Source: Avispirillum sp959601495
Lineage (GTDB): Bacteria > Bacillota > Clostridia > Oscillospirales > CAG-272
DNA length: 43,302 nt
Assembly: GCA_959601495.1 (NCBI GenBank)
Contig: CAUGPT010000017.1
Location: 1 to 43,302 of the forward strand
Reading direction: 5' to 3'
Under the pieces are notes generated by a model. The model did not search any database and was not told where the DNA came from. It saw only the letters and a program-made list of their open reading frames with translations. The first letter of the stretch is position 1; each line of letters opens with the position of its first letter. Of this stretch, positions 9,093 through 17,464 are shown piece after piece. A program made the position numbers and the translations under genes.

Positions 9093-9345
9093 TCCCCGCA
9101 GGGGATACGGACTTTGCGGGGCTGGGCGCCCCGCACCCCGACATGAGGGATAGGTATATGTGGGGCGCTGCCCCACACCCCGACCATGGGAAAAGGAATA
9201 TATGCGAGGCTCCGCCTCGCGCTCCGACCGTGAACCATTATATATGGGGCTTCGCCCCATGCCCCACTCGGGGACTTTTCTCCCCAAAAGTCCCCGAGAC
9301 CCGAAAAAACCAAACTGAAAAGGTTTAAGACTATCAAGCATAGAT
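9093..9345 (+). repeat. E1 hairpin array, copy 1 (3' side of mltG)
   Basis: A string of perfect hairpins starts at the mltG stop codon: ATCCCCgcaGGGGAT (9092-9106), GCGGGGC/GCCCCGC (9116-9134), TGTGGGGC/GCCCCACA (9159-9177), GCGAGGC/GCCTCGC (9204-9220), ATGGGGC/GCCCCAT (9244-9260) and a 13-bp stem CTCGGGGACTTTT (9267-9298). Units repeat every 40-45 nt, with similar linkers (accccgac, tatat). The stems differ between units and between copies but stay paired, which points to selection on RNA structure. Related arrays follow the Na/Pi gene and bioY. Confidence 0.8.
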
Positions 9346-9351
9346 AGCAAG

Positions 9352-9384
9352 CAAGGCTGCCGACGGCAGCCTTGTTATTTGTTT
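9352..9384 (+). terminator. Rho-independent terminator ending the E1 array
   Basis: A 10-bp stem CAAGGCTGCC/GGCAGCCTTG with loop gac (9352-9374), followed by TTATTTGTTT. The same stem ends the E1 arrays near 13469 and 19314. Confidence 0.8.
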
Positions 9385-9390
9385 GGCGGA

Positions 9391-10072
9391 AAATGATTTT
9401 ATAGCCTCTCCGCCGAAGTTTAGAAACTAAAAGTCCGAAGTACTAAAATTATGCAGCAAAACAAAACGAAGCAAGCTCGTCTTTCGAGCTTGCTTCTGCT
9501 ATCTATGGGAGCAACGTTATTCACTTTCGCAAGTAAAACGTCAATCATGTCTTAAAGTCACGCTAAAGCTAATTTGCCGAATCTCTCGGGCTTGAAGCAC
9601 TCGCTCTGACCTTACGCTCGCTGGCACAATCAAGAAAAGGAGAGAGATTCTCAAGAGAGAGGAAAAGAGCCCGTCTTTTCCTTTCTCTTGAGCCGATTCG
9701 GGGATGTGTGAAGGGGCTACTTACGGAAAAGTAGTCCCTTCACGTTCTTTTCACGTACGTTCGGCAAACTGACTACAGAGTTTGAACTGCTTTCCCAATT
9801 TCGGGAGGTTATAACCGCCCGCTGCCGGAGCAGTAGTCCCTTCCCGTCCTTCTCACTTAAGTTCGGCAAGCTGACGATAAAGTTTGAAATGCTTTACAAA
9901 GAAACTAAAAATAAGCAGTTTCAGAATTTCGGCGGGGAGACGAGCAGGTGCGGCGAGCGCGGGGAGGAACGGCGACCACAGCTGCGCGTTTCAGCTGCAG
10001 ATCCGCTGTACTGCCTGCCGTCTCTCGCCATAAGATATACGTCTTTTATCAAATGACGTTTGTCTTATGTCA
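9391..10072 (+). repeat. E2 composite repeat, copy 2, with GC-rich tail
   Basis: No gene is seen in 9385-10072. The E2 hairpin is at 9468-9496 with the same 12-bp arms as copy 1, then the conserved block to about 9600, then a variable hairpin (about 9625-9700). Two tandem units begin near 9717 and 9820. The copy ends with gctttacaaagaaact, then cagtttcagaatttcggcgg, and a G-rich stretch (about 9930-9990) that is also present after copies near 13680 and 42660. From about 10000 to the mnmA promoter nothing is recognisable. Confidence 0.7.
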
Positions 10073-10101
10073 TTGCAATTGTTCGCCGTGTGTGATATTA
10101 T
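10073..10101 (+). promoter_or_regulatory. Sigma-A-type promoter for mnmA
   Basis: TTGCAA (10073-10078), a 17-bp spacer, then TATTAT (10096-10101), with a leader of about 85 nt. Confidence 0.65.
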
Positions 10102-10192
10102 ATTTTCAGTCGAGCTTATCGGCAAAGCCGCGGCGCGGGCATATATTCTCCCGACGCGCGGCGCAGACATATTATAATTTTAGGATATTCAG

Positions 10193-11272
10193 ATGGAAAA
10201 AGCACTTATCGCCATGAGCGGCGGCGTTGATTCGAGCGTTGCCGCGCTGCTTGTCAAAAATATGGGTTATGACTGCGTCGGCTGTACCATGAAGCTGTAC
10301 GACAATGAGGACGCAGGCATTTCCAAAGGGCACACCTGCTGTTCCCTTGACGATGTGGAGGACGCGCGCAGCGTTGCCCGCTCTCTCGGCATGCCGTACT
10401 ACGTATTCAACTTCAAGGACGGCTTTCGCGAGGCGGTCATGTCAAAATTTGCGAACTGCTATCTGCGCGGCGAGACGCCTAATCCGTGCATCGACTGCAA
10501 CAGATATATGAAATTCGAAAAACTGTTTTCGCGCGCGGACATTCTGGAGTGCAAGTATATAGTCACCGGACATTACGCGAGGATAACCGAATGCGGCGGA
10601 GAATTCTTTCTGAAAAAAGCCGTTGACCCTGCAAAGGATCAGAGCTATGTGCTTTACAGTCTGACGCAGGAGCAGCTGGGACGCATATTGTTCCCTCTCG
10701 GGTCAATGACAAAGGCAGAGGCGAGAAATATCGCCGAGAAAAACGGCTTTGTAAATGCAAGAAAGCACGACAGCCAGGATATCTGCTTTGCCCCCGACGG
10801 CGACTATGCCGCGGCTGTGCGGCGCATCAGCGGCGCAGATGATACCCCCGGAGACTTTGTTCTTTGCGACGGCACCGTTGTAGGCAGACACAAGGGCATT
10901 GTCCACTATACTCTCGGTCAGCGGCGCGGGCTCGGCGTTGCAGCCGGCGCCCCGCTGTATGTTTGCGCGATACATCCTTCGGACAATACGGTCGTTCTCG
11001 GCAGCGAGGAGGATCTTATGTCGTGCGAGGCATATGTTGAGGACATAAACTGGATCTCCGGCAGGGCACCGCAGCGCCCGTTTGAGTGCTGCGTCAAAAT
11101 CAGATACCGCCAAAAAGAGCAGCCCGCAGCCGTTGTGCCCGAGGAGGGCACGGGGCGCGTGCTCGTAAAATTTTCATCGCCTCAGCGCGCGGTGACCCCC
11201 GGGCAGTCCGCTGTATTCTATGACGGCGACACAGTCCTCGGCGGAGGGACCATCTGCCGCGCCGCGGATTGA
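10193..11272 (+). CDS. mnmA: tRNA-specific 2-thiouridylase MnmA
   Basis: Installs the 2-thio group on U34 of tRNA Lys, Glu and Gln, using ATP and sulfur relayed by a cysteine desulfurase. The protein has 359 residues, typical length. The PP-loop SGGVDSS is at 9-15. NPCIDCN places one catalytic cysteine at 102 (C99 is also present), and SQDICF places the second at 198. Conserved GHYARI and the FTLGQRRGLG-like HYTLGQRRGLG are also visible. The ATG at 10193 has an AGGAT upstream. It stands as a single transcription unit between its promoter and a strong terminator. Confidence 0.96.
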   Translation: MEKALIAMSGGVDSSVAALLVKNMGYDCVGCTMKLYDNEDAGISKGHTCCSLDDVEDARSVARSLGMPYYVFNFKDGFREAVMSKFANCYLRGETPNPCIDCNRYMKFEKLFSRADILECKYIVTGHYARITECGGEFFLKKAVDPAKDQSYVLYSLTQEQLGRILFPLGSMTKAEARNIAEKNGFVNARKHDSQDICFAPDGDYAAAVRRISGADDTPGDFVLCDGTVVGRHKGIVHYTLGQRRGLGVAAGAPLYVCAIHPSDNTVVLGSEEDLMSCEAYVEDINWISGRAPQRPFECCVKIRYRQKEQPAAVVPEEGTGRVLVKFSSPQRAVTPGQSAVFYDGDTVLGGGTICRAAD

Positions 11273-11313
11273 CTTCCGATATCCTCCGGCACGGACAGAC
11301 CGCGAATGAAGTC

Positions 11314-11350
11314 AAAAAGGCACAGAGCCCTACGGCTCTGTGCCTTTTTC
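11314..11350 (+). terminator. Rho-independent terminator after mnmA
   Basis: A long stem AAAAAGGCACAGAGCC / GGCTCTGTGCCTTTTT around a CTAC loop, ending in TTTTTC. It is symmetrical enough to work on both strands. Confidence 0.92.
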
Positions 11351-11453
11351 GGTCAAAAGCAACAAATTCGTCTCAAAAACCGCGCGCCGCGCTGCCCTAT
11401 GACGGCTATTTTGACAAAAAAAGGGCTGCAGGGCGCTTTCGCAGAAAATACAA

Positions 11454-11482
11454 TTGCTTTTGTGCTGCGTTTATGATATTAT
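11454..11482 (+). promoter_or_regulatory. Sigma-A-type promoter for the Na/Pi cotransporter gene
   Basis: TTGCTT (11454-11459), a 17-bp spacer, then TATTAT (11477-11482). Transcription would begin near 11489, about 60 nt before the chosen start codon. This also argues against a coding start at 11454. Confidence 0.65.
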
Positions 11483-11549
11483 TAATATGTATGCGTGCGG
11501 TCTTTTGAGGATCGCAACTCTAACTGTACAGGAAAGGCGCGTGCATTAT

Positions 11550-13316
11550 ATGAGTGCTGTCATAACGGTAATAAACCTCCTTTGCGGCGTTGCACTGTTT
11601 TTGTTCGGTATGCTTCTCATGGGCGACGGACTTAAAAATGTTGCGGGCAACAAGCTTGAGGTGGTTCTGTACAAGCTGACAAACACACCTATAAAGGGCG
11701 TTCTTCTCGGAACGGGAGTTACGGCAGTGATACAGTCATCGTCGGCGACATCCATTATGGTTGTCGGATTTGTCAACTCCGGGATGATGAAGGTCCGTCA
11801 GGCTATCGGCATTATACTCGGCGCAATTCTCGGCACAAGCATTACCGGCTGGATAATCTGCCTTTCCGATGTGGGCGGCGCAGGCGCTTCAGACTGGGTT
11901 CAGATAGTTTCAACCGCAACGCTTACGGGTATAATCGCAGTCATCGGCATTTTCCTTCGTATGTTCTGCAAAAACAGAACAAAGCAGCATGTGGGCGACA
12001 TACTGATGGGTTTTGCCATCCTGATGACAGGCATGAGCGCCATGAGCACCTCTGTGGATGGGCTGCGTGAAAGCCAGGCGTTTATAAACATCCTCACATC
12101 GTTTTCAAACCCCGTGCTCGGCATTCTGGCAGGCACGCTTATAACCTGCGTGCTGCAGAGCGCGTCCGCGACCGTCGGTATTCTTCAGGCGCTTTCAATG
12201 ACGGGCGCTGTAAGCTTTGAGGTGGCGCTGCCTATCGTCATGGGCATTGCGATCGGCGCGGCAGTTCCCGTGCTTCTTTCGGCGCTCGGCACAAACGTTG
12301 CGGCAAAGCGGACGGCTTTTGTATATCTGCTTATAGATGTTATCGGTGCCGTTTTCTGGGCGATAGTGTTCTATGCGGCAAACGCCATATTCAAATTTGA
12401 CTTTATGAGCCACACCATGAACATGGTGGATGTGGCGCTTCTGAATACCACATTCCGTCTTTTGACGGTGCTTCTGCTCTCACCGTTTATAAAGCAGCTT
12501 GAAAAGATAGTTTGCTTTATATTCAAGGAAGATCCCGAGGACGCTGAGGAGACCGCCGAGATCGACCGCCTGGAGGAGCGCTTTATAGCCCATCCCGCCA
12601 TAGCGCTTGAACAGAGCAACAACGCTGTCTGTTCCATGGCGCGCAAGGCGAGAAAAAACCTTGCCCGCGCATTTGCGCTGATATATGATTACAGCGACGA
12701 AAAGTACCGGGTCATACAGAACAAGGAAGAGGTCATAGACCGCTATGAGGACAAGCTGGGTACATATCTTATAAAGCTTACGGGACGTGAGCTTACCGAA
12801 GAACAGGGACGGGAAATCTCGAAGATTCTGCACACTATAGGCGATTTTGAGCGCATCGGCGACCATGCGGTGAATTTTGCCGACATTGCCCGCGAGATCA
12901 ACGAAAAGCATCTGAAATTTTCGTCTGCGGCTCAAAAGGAGCTCGACGTTATAACGTCGGCGGTCTCTGAGGTCGTTATTCTTGCAACGGACGCGTTTAC
13001 CGCCGACGATACGGAGGCGGCACGCAGAGTAGAGCCGCTTGAGGAGGTCATTGACGGGCTTTGCGACGAAATGAAGCTTCGTCATGTCAAGCGCCTGCAG
13101 CTCGGCGAATGTACTCTCGATCACGGATTTGTTTACAATGATCTGCTGAACAACTATGAGAGAATAGCGGATCACTGCTCGAACATTGCCGTTGCCATGA
13201 TAGAGCTTGACCGCGATCTGTTCGACACGCATGAATATCTGAACCGCGTAAAGAACAACGCCGGCGACAGCTTCCGCCGCTACTACGCCGAGTACAGCGA
13301 GCAGTATAAGATATAA
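11550..13316 (+). CDS. Na/Pi cotransporter family protein with C-terminal PhoU-like domain
   Basis: A 588-residue membrane protein of the Na/Pi-II (NptA) type. Two inverted membrane repeats carry the hallmark motifs QSSSATS (from Q62) and QSASATV (from Q203), which bind substrate and sodium in the family. Residues from about 370 to 588 form helices resembling PhoU, a regulatory or peripheral domain. The start at 11550 (MSAVITV) follows GGAAAGG. The likely function is sodium-coupled phosphate uptake; some bacterial members instead affect phosphate efflux or nucleotide signalling. The gene has its own promoter and is followed by a short E1 array. Confidence 0.92.
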   Translation: MSAVITVINLLCGVALFLFGMLLMGDGLKNVAGNKLEVVLYKLTNTPIKGVLLGTGVTAVIQSSSATSIMVVGFVNSGMMKVRQAIGIILGAILGTSITGWIICLSDVGGAGASDWVQIVSTATLTGIIAVIGIFLRMFCKNRTKQHVGDILMGFAILMTGMSAMSTSVDGLRESQAFINILTSFSNPVLGILAGTLITCVLQSASATVGILQALSMTGAVSFEVALPIVMGIAIGAAVPVLLSALGTNVAAKRTAFVYLLIDVIGAVFWAIVFYAANAIFKFDFMSHTMNMVDVALLNTTFRLLTVLLLSPFIKQLEKIVCFIFKEDPEDAEETAEIDRLEERFIAHPAIALEQSNNAVCSMARKARKNLARAFALIYDYSDEKYRVIQNKEEVIDRYEDKLGTYLIKLTGRELTEEQGREISKILHTIGDFERIGDHAVNFADIAREINEKHLKFSSAAQKELDVITSAVSEVVILATDAFTADDTEAARRVEPLEEVIDGLCDEMKLRHVKRLQLGECTLDHGFVYNDLLNNYERIADHCSNIAVAMIELDRDLFDTHEYLNRVKNNAGDSFRRYYAEYSEQYKI

Positions 13317-13440
13317 GGCATATGTATATATGCGAGGCTTTGCCTCTGAACTATTATATATGGGGCTTCGCCCTATGCCCCGACTCGAGGACTTTTCTCC
13401 CCAAAAGTCCCCGAGACCCGAAAAAACCGGACTGAATAGG
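13317..13440 (+). repeat. E1 hairpin array, copy 2 (short, 3' side of the Na/Pi gene)
   Basis: A shorter version of the array begins right after the stop codon. It has GAGGCtttGCCTC (near 13336), a partly decayed ATGGGGCttcGCCCtAT (near 13360) and a CGAGGACTTTT/AAAAGTCCCCG stem (near 13384-13413), then the shared linker gagacccgaaaaaacc. Confidence 0.7.
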
Positions 13441-13468
13441 TTTCAGGCTATCAAGCAAAGATAGCAAA

Positions 13469-13496
13469 CAAGGCTGCCGACGGCAGCCTTGTTTTT
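13469..13496 (+). terminator. Rho-independent terminator ending E1 copy 2
   Basis: CAAGGCTGCC gac GGCAGCCTTG (13469-13491) followed by TTTTT. Confidence 0.85.
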
Positions 13497-13900
13497 ACGT
13501 TTGGCAAGCTGGCGACAAAGTTTGAATTGCTTTTCCAATTTCGGAAAACCGAAAGCTATCAACCGTCCGCGGCTACTTACGGAAAAGTAGTCCCTTCACG
13601 TCTTTCTCACCAACGCTCGGAAAGCTGGCGACAAAGTTTGAAATGCTTTGCAAAAAAACTGATAGTCAGCAGTTTCAAAGCTTCGGCGGGGAGACGAGCG
13701 GCGCAGGAGGAGCGGGGGACGAGGGCCGGTGGGTGCGGGCGGTGAGCGTTGAGGGCGCGGGCGGCGCCGCGGGCGCAGCGTGAAGTTAAGCGTTGCTTGC
13801 GTAAAAGCAGTCCCTTCACGTCTTTCTCACCAACGTTCGGTAAGCTGACGATAGAGTTTGAATTGCTTTGCAAAGAAACCGGGGGATCGCGGTCTCGGAG
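13497..13900 (+). repeat. E2 3' modules without the 5' hairpin (copy 3, partial)
   Basis: No gene is seen. The tandem E2 units start directly after the E1 terminator, lacking the GAAGCAAGCTCG hairpin block. Units are visible at 13497-13610 and 13610-13680. A G-rich, purine-skewed stretch follows (about 13680-13785), and then another partial unit (13790-13885) ending in gctttgcaaagaaacc, just before the 3' end of the M23 gene. Confidence 0.65.
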
Positions 13901-13918
13901 CCCCGACCGGCTTCGCCC

Positions 13919-14698
13919 TTACTCCTCATACGTCTGATCGCCGGAGAAGCTTATATAGTCACAGGGGTCGACAGCCTTACCGCCGACGGTCATCTCAAAA
14001 TGCAGGTGCCCCTCATCGGCGATCTCCGCCAGTGCGCTCTCGCCTGCCGCTGCTATAACGTCGCCGCACTTGACCGCAGCGCCCTTTTCAATACCTGCGG
14101 GCAGCTCGTCGCACAGATTTTTGTAAACGCTTACCGCCTTGCCCGAATGCTCAACGGAAATACATTTTCCCATCATGGGATCGTCCCAAACTTCGCTAAT
14201 AACGCCGTCGGCGCAGGCGCGTATATCGCTGCCCGCCGAGGCGTACAGATCAACGCCGCCGTGGGTGCGCCAGTCCTCCATGGTGAGGGAGAAAACAGGT
14301 GTCGTCCCGCTGTACTTTGTCATAATTGCGCCGTCGCAGGGCGCGGCAAACGTGGGCAGAGGATCTTCCTTGACGGTGGGCTTCTTCGGAGCCTCGGTGT
14401 CCGCGGTCGTATCGGGAGCTTTCGTTTCATCGGGGCCGTTTTTCAGCGCGTCCTTTGTATCCTTTGTGTCCTTTGCGCTGTCCGCTTCGGTGTCCTTGCC
14501 GTCTTTGCCGAAGGCGAATGCGTCCTCGTCCTTTTTGGGTTCTGCCGTTGTCTCCGCCACGTCCGGCGCGGGCTTTTTCGTGATGTTTTTGGCTACTGCT
14601 CCCGCAATTGCTACAACTACCGCCACCGACATCAGCAGCACCAAAAGAGTTACGTAAAGACTTTGAGTCTTGCTTTTTTGACTTTCGGAGTTTTTCAT
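13919..14698 (-). CDS. M23 family metallopeptidase, SpoIIQ-like
   Basis: A 259-residue single-pass membrane protein: helix about 14-35, Asp/Lys/Thr-rich linker 40-115, and a LytM-type M23 domain 118-250. The zinc ligands are intact: H146 and D150 in THGGVDLYA, and H233 in HLHF, with H231 as the catalytic partner. The arrangement WRTHGGVD...ADG...GKCISVEHSGK...DEGHLHFEM...VDP resembles SpoIIQ, which links forespore and mother cell during engulfment. In many clostridial SpoIIQ proteins this site is functional. A general cell-wall endopeptidase is the alternative. AGGAAG lies upstream of the ATG. Convergent with the preceding repeat island, divergent from aroC. Confidence 0.85.
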   Translation of the reverse strand: MKNSESQKSKTQSLYVTLLVLLMSVAVVVAIAGAVAKNITKKPAPDVAETTAEPKKDEDAFAFGKDGKDTEADSAKDTKDTKDALKNGPDETKAPDTTADTEAPKKPTVKEDPLPTFAAPCDGAIMTKYSGTTPVFSLTMEDWRTHGGVDLYASAGSDIRACADGVISEVWDDPMMGKCISVEHSGKAVSVYKNLCDELPAGIEKGAAVKCGDVIAAAGESALAEIADEGHLHFEMTVGGKAVDPCDYISFSGDQTYEE

Positions 14699-14809
14699 AT
14701 AAAGAACTTCCTTTCATTTGCTTGTGCTGATATTTTTTGCCGCTGCGGGGCATTTTATGCACAAAGGGCGCAAATAGAGCGCCCGCCGGCAAAAAGCGCG
14801 AAAAAACTA

Positions 14810-14838
14810 TTGACTTGAGGCGGCTCCTCGCATATAAT
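14810..14838 (+). promoter_or_regulatory. Strong sigma-A promoter for the aroC operon
   Basis: TTGACT (14810-14815), a 17-bp spacer, then a perfect TATAAT (14833-14838). Transcription should start near 14845, giving a leader of about 170 nt before aroC. Confidence 0.85.
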
Positions 14839-14866
14839 TAAATTACGAAAAAAGGCGGATCTTGCT

Positions 14867-14914
14867 ATGAAATCTACGATGCACTACATAAGCTTTTACT
14901 TTTACTGCATGTAA
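14867..14914 (+). CDS. Putative aromatic-rich leader peptide of the aroC operon
   Basis: A 15-codon ORF, MKSTMHYISFYFYCM, starts with ATG seven bases after AAGGCGGA (14852-14859), the best ribosome binding site in the leader. Five of 15 codons are Tyr or Phe (TAC-TTT-TAC-TTT-TAC at codons 7 and 10-13). The Phe/Tyr codons and the TAA stop lie within the hairpin at 14890-14924, so ribosome position would affect its folding. This is the layout of a ribosome-mediated attenuator for aromatic amino acids, fitting the downstream chorismate pathway genes. The limited base composition of the hairpin could produce TTT/TAC codons by chance, so this is a prediction. Confidence 0.6.
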   Translation: MKSTMHYISFYFYCM

Positions 14915-14924
14915 AAGCTTTTTT
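14890..14924 (+). terminator. Attenuator hairpin 1 in the aroC leader
   Basis: A 10-bp stem AAGCTTTTAC (14890-14899) / GTAAAAGCTT (14911-14920), 11-nt loop, and six Ts at 14919-14924. The 5' arm encodes the Ser-Phe-Tyr of the leader peptide. Confidence 0.7.
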
Positions 14925-14952
14925 GCTGCGTGTGGAAGCCGATCCGGCGGTT

Positions 14953-14979
14953 AAGATCACGTGCAGACGTGATCTTTTT
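14953..14979 (+). terminator. Attenuator hairpin 2 in the aroC leader
   Basis: A 10-bp perfect stem AAGATCACGT (14953-14962) / ACGTGATCTT (14967-14976), GCAG loop, with T tail 14975-14979. It is located 35 nt before the aroC start, so it must be bypassed for aroC expression. CGGATC at the leader ribosome binding site (14856-14861) is complementary to GATCCG (14941-14946) between the two hairpins, a possible alternative pairing. Confidence 0.75.
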
Positions 14980-15013
14980 GTTTATATCAAAGTTTTCGGG
15001 GGAGGGCAAAAAC

Positions 15014-16102
15014 ATGTCAAACACATACGGCTCAAAATTGAGGCTTTCCGTTTTCGGCGCGTCCCACGCGCCGTTCATCGGAGCCGCAATGCAGTCGCTC
15101 CCCAAGGGATATAAAATAGATTTTGAAGAGCTTTGCCGATTTACCGCAAGGCGCGCTCCGGGCAGAAACGCTCTGTCCACCCCCAGAAAAGAGGCGGATA
15201 TTCCCGTTTTCATTTCCGGTATCTCCGGCGACAGGCTGACGGGCGAGCCCCTCGAGATACGCATAAACAATACGGATACGCGCAGCGGCGACTACACCGG
15301 GTACAACGACACGCCCCGCCCGGGGCATGCCGATTTCTGCGCGAGAGTCAAGTACGGCGGCGGATATGACGTTGCCGGCGGCGGAGCGTTTTCGGGCAGG
15401 ATGACCGCGCCGCTTTGCTGCGCGGGCGGCATAGCCTTGCAGCTGCTGAGAACAAAGGGCATACGCATAGGCGCGCATATCGCGTCCGTCGCGGGCATAA
15501 AGGATAGACCCTTTGATCCCGTGCGCGTGTCGGCAAGAACGTTCACCTCCGTTGCCGCAAAAGATTTTCCCGTAATAGACGGCGCGGCGGGAGAGAAAAT
15601 GCAGGCAGCCATACTTTCCGCAAAAGCGGACGGCGACTCCGTGGGCGGCACGATAGAATGCGCCGCGCTCGGGCTTCCCGTGGGGCTGGGCGGGCCTCTT
15701 TTCGACGGCATGGAGGGCAGGATATCCCAGATAGTATTTGCCGTCCCCGCGGTCAAGGGTATAGAGTTCGGCGCGGGCTTTGAGGTCGCCGGTATGCGCG
15801 GCAGCGAAGATAACGATCCGTTCTGTATTGAAAAAGGCAGAGTGAGGACCGTCTCCAACAACCACGGCGGTATCCTCGGCGGGATAACGAGCGGCATGCC
15901 GCTGATATTCCGCTGCGCGGTGAAGCCGACGCCCACCATCGCAAAGGAGCAGGAAAGCGTTTCTCTTTCCCGTATGGAGCCTGCGGCGGTACGCGGACGC
16001 GGCAGGCACGATCCGTGCATCGTGCAGCGCGCAGTACCTGTCATAGAGGCGGCGGCAGCCCTTGCGATACTTGATGTTATGCTTGAAGAGGGTAAATTTT
16101 AA
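15014..16102 (+). CDS. aroC: Chorismate synthase
   Basis: Makes chorismate from EPSP with reduced FMN, the last common step of aromatic biosynthesis. The protein has 362 residues, family length. Conserved blocks include FGASHA (with the catalytic His; the following Gly of the usual GxSHG is Ala), ARRAPGR, NTDTRSGDY, RPGHADF, YGGGYDVAGGGAFSGR and the C-terminal RHDPC. The ATG at 15014 follows GGGGGAGGG (14998-15006); a longer reading from 14930 has no ribosome binding site and would run through terminator hairpin 2. Expression is probably controlled by the leader peptide and hairpins upstream. aroE-aroK follows after 48 nt. Confidence 0.96.
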   Translation: MSNTYGSKLRLSVFGASHAPFIGAAMQSLPKGYKIDFEELCRFTARRAPGRNALSTPRKEADIPVFISGISGDRLTGEPLEIRINNTDTRSGDYTGYNDTPRPGHADFCARVKYGGGYDVAGGGAFSGRMTAPLCCAGGIALQLLRTKGIRIGAHIASVAGIKDRPFDPVRVSARTFTSVAAKDFPVIDGAAGEKMQAAILSAKADGDSVGGTIECAALGLPVGLGGPLFDGMEGRISQIVFAVPAVKGIEFGAGFEVAGMRGSEDNDPFCIEKGRVRTVSNNHGGILGGITSGMPLIFRCAVKPTPTIAKEQESVSLSRMEPAAVRGRGRHDPCIVQRAVPVIEAAAALAILDVMLEEGKF

Positions 16103-16150
16103 TAATTAAAAACGGCGGATTTTACGCCGAAAGAAAAAGGAGGCGGCAGC

Positions 16151-17407
16151 GTGAAATGCGGACTTCTGGGAGAAAAGCTATCGCACAGCTTTTCCCCGCA
16201 AATACATTCAATGATAGATAACTACGAATACAGGCTGTACGAGGTGCCTCCGGAGGAACTCGGAGAGTTTTTGAAAAACGGTGATTTTGACGCGCTTAAC
16301 GTTACCGTTCCGTACAAAAAAGCGGTGATACCCTATTTGTCGTCCATGACAGACAGAGCCGCGGCTATCGGCAGCGTCAACGTTATAACCCGCGATGCCG
16401 ACGGCGGACTTGCGGGCGACAACGCCGATTACGGTGGCTTTATGAGCCTTGTAAAGAAAAGCGGTATACGCGTAAAGGGCGAAAAAGTGCTTGTTCTAGG
16501 CAGCGGCGGCGCGTCGGAGACGGTGCGCGCGGTGCTTTCTCACATGGGCGCGGGCGAGATCGTTGTTATATCCCGCAGCGGAGAAAACAACTACGGTAAC
16601 ATCAGCCGTCATGCGGACTGCGGCGTTATAGTAAATACTACCCCCGTGGGCATGTATCCCGACAACGGCAAAAGTCCTCTGCCGCTTGACGGCTTTCCCG
16701 ACCTTTGCGGCGTTATAGACATAATCTTCAACCCGCTGAAGACAGCACTTGTTCTCGACGCGGAGGACAGAGGCATAAGGGCTGTGGGCGGACTGCACAT
16801 GCTTGTGTCCCAGGCCATAGGCTCGGCGGAGATGTTCACGGGCAAAAAATACGCCCATGGGCTTTGCGGCGAAATAGAAAGGCGTATCTCGGGGCAGAAT
16901 AAGAATGTGGTGCTCATAGGAATGCCGGGCTGCGGAAAGACCGTTATCGGCCGCCGCCTTGCGGCTTCTCTCGGCAGGGAATTTATAGATATAGACCGCG
17001 AGATCGAACTTGCGGCGGGCAAAACTATACCTCAGATATTTGAGGAGGACGGCGAGGAGGAGTTTCGCCGTATAGAAACGGAGTGCTGCCGCGCGGCGGG
17101 CAAAAAGTGCGGCTGCATCATATCCTGCGGCGGCGGAGTCGTTACAAGGGGCGAAAACCGCGATCCCCTCAGGCAGAACGGAACTATAGTATATCTTATA
17201 CGCTCTCTTGATGCCCTTGCGACCAAAAACCGCCCGCTTTACAAGACTCATACCGCCGCGGAGCTCAGCGCCGAACGCGAGCCTTTGTACAGAGCATGGG
17301 CGGATGTGAAAATGCTGAACACAGGCATAGGCCCCACGGTTGCGAGCCTTATAAGTTTTCTGCACCTGAAAAAGTCGGACAGCAGAGAGGGCAAAGCCGA
17401 AAAATAA
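16151..17407 (+). CDS. aroE-aroK: Bifunctional shikimate dehydrogenase / shikimate kinase (AroE-AroK fusion)
   Basis: Two consecutive shikimate-pathway enzymes in one 418-residue chain. Residues 1-245 are AroE: SHSFSPQIH binds shikimate, NVTVPYKK carries the catalytic Lys, GDNADYGGF the catalytic Asp, and GSGGASETV is the NADP loop. Residues 250-400 are AroK: P-loop GMPGCGKT at 257-264, DIDREIE, and SCGGGVV for shikimate binding. GTG start at 16151 behind a strong AAGGAGG. The kinase product needs AroA (EPSP synthase), which is not in this window, before AroC. Such fusions occur in several Clostridia. Confidence 0.95.
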   Translation: MKCGLLGEKLSHSFSPQIHSMIDNYEYRLYEVPPEELGEFLKNGDFDALNVTVPYKKAVIPYLSSMTDRAAAIGSVNVITRDADGGLAGDNADYGGFMSLVKKSGIRVKGEKVLVLGSGGASETVRAVLSHMGAGEIVVISRSGENNYGNISRHADCGVIVNTTPVGMYPDNGKSPLPLDGFPDLCGVIDIIFNPLKTALVLDAEDRGIRAVGGLHMLVSQAIGSAEMFTGKKYAHGLCGEIERRISGQNKNVVLIGMPGCGKTVIGRRLAASLGREFIDIDREIELAAGKTIPQIFEEDGEEEFRRIETECCRAAGKKCGCIISCGGGVVTRGENRDPLRQNGTIVYLIRSLDALATKNRPLYKTHTAAELSAEREPLYRAWADVKMLNTGIGPTVASLISFLHLKKSDSREGKAEK

Positions 17408-17464
17408 GGCAGGCATCACGAAAAAACCGCCGCGCTGCGGCGCATTGAGATGAAGGACGAAATA

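Noticed and set aside
14840..15010. T-box leader upstream of aroC
   Set aside because: The leader is too short and lacks the conserved T-box sequence (TGGNACCGCG-like) and specifier loop.
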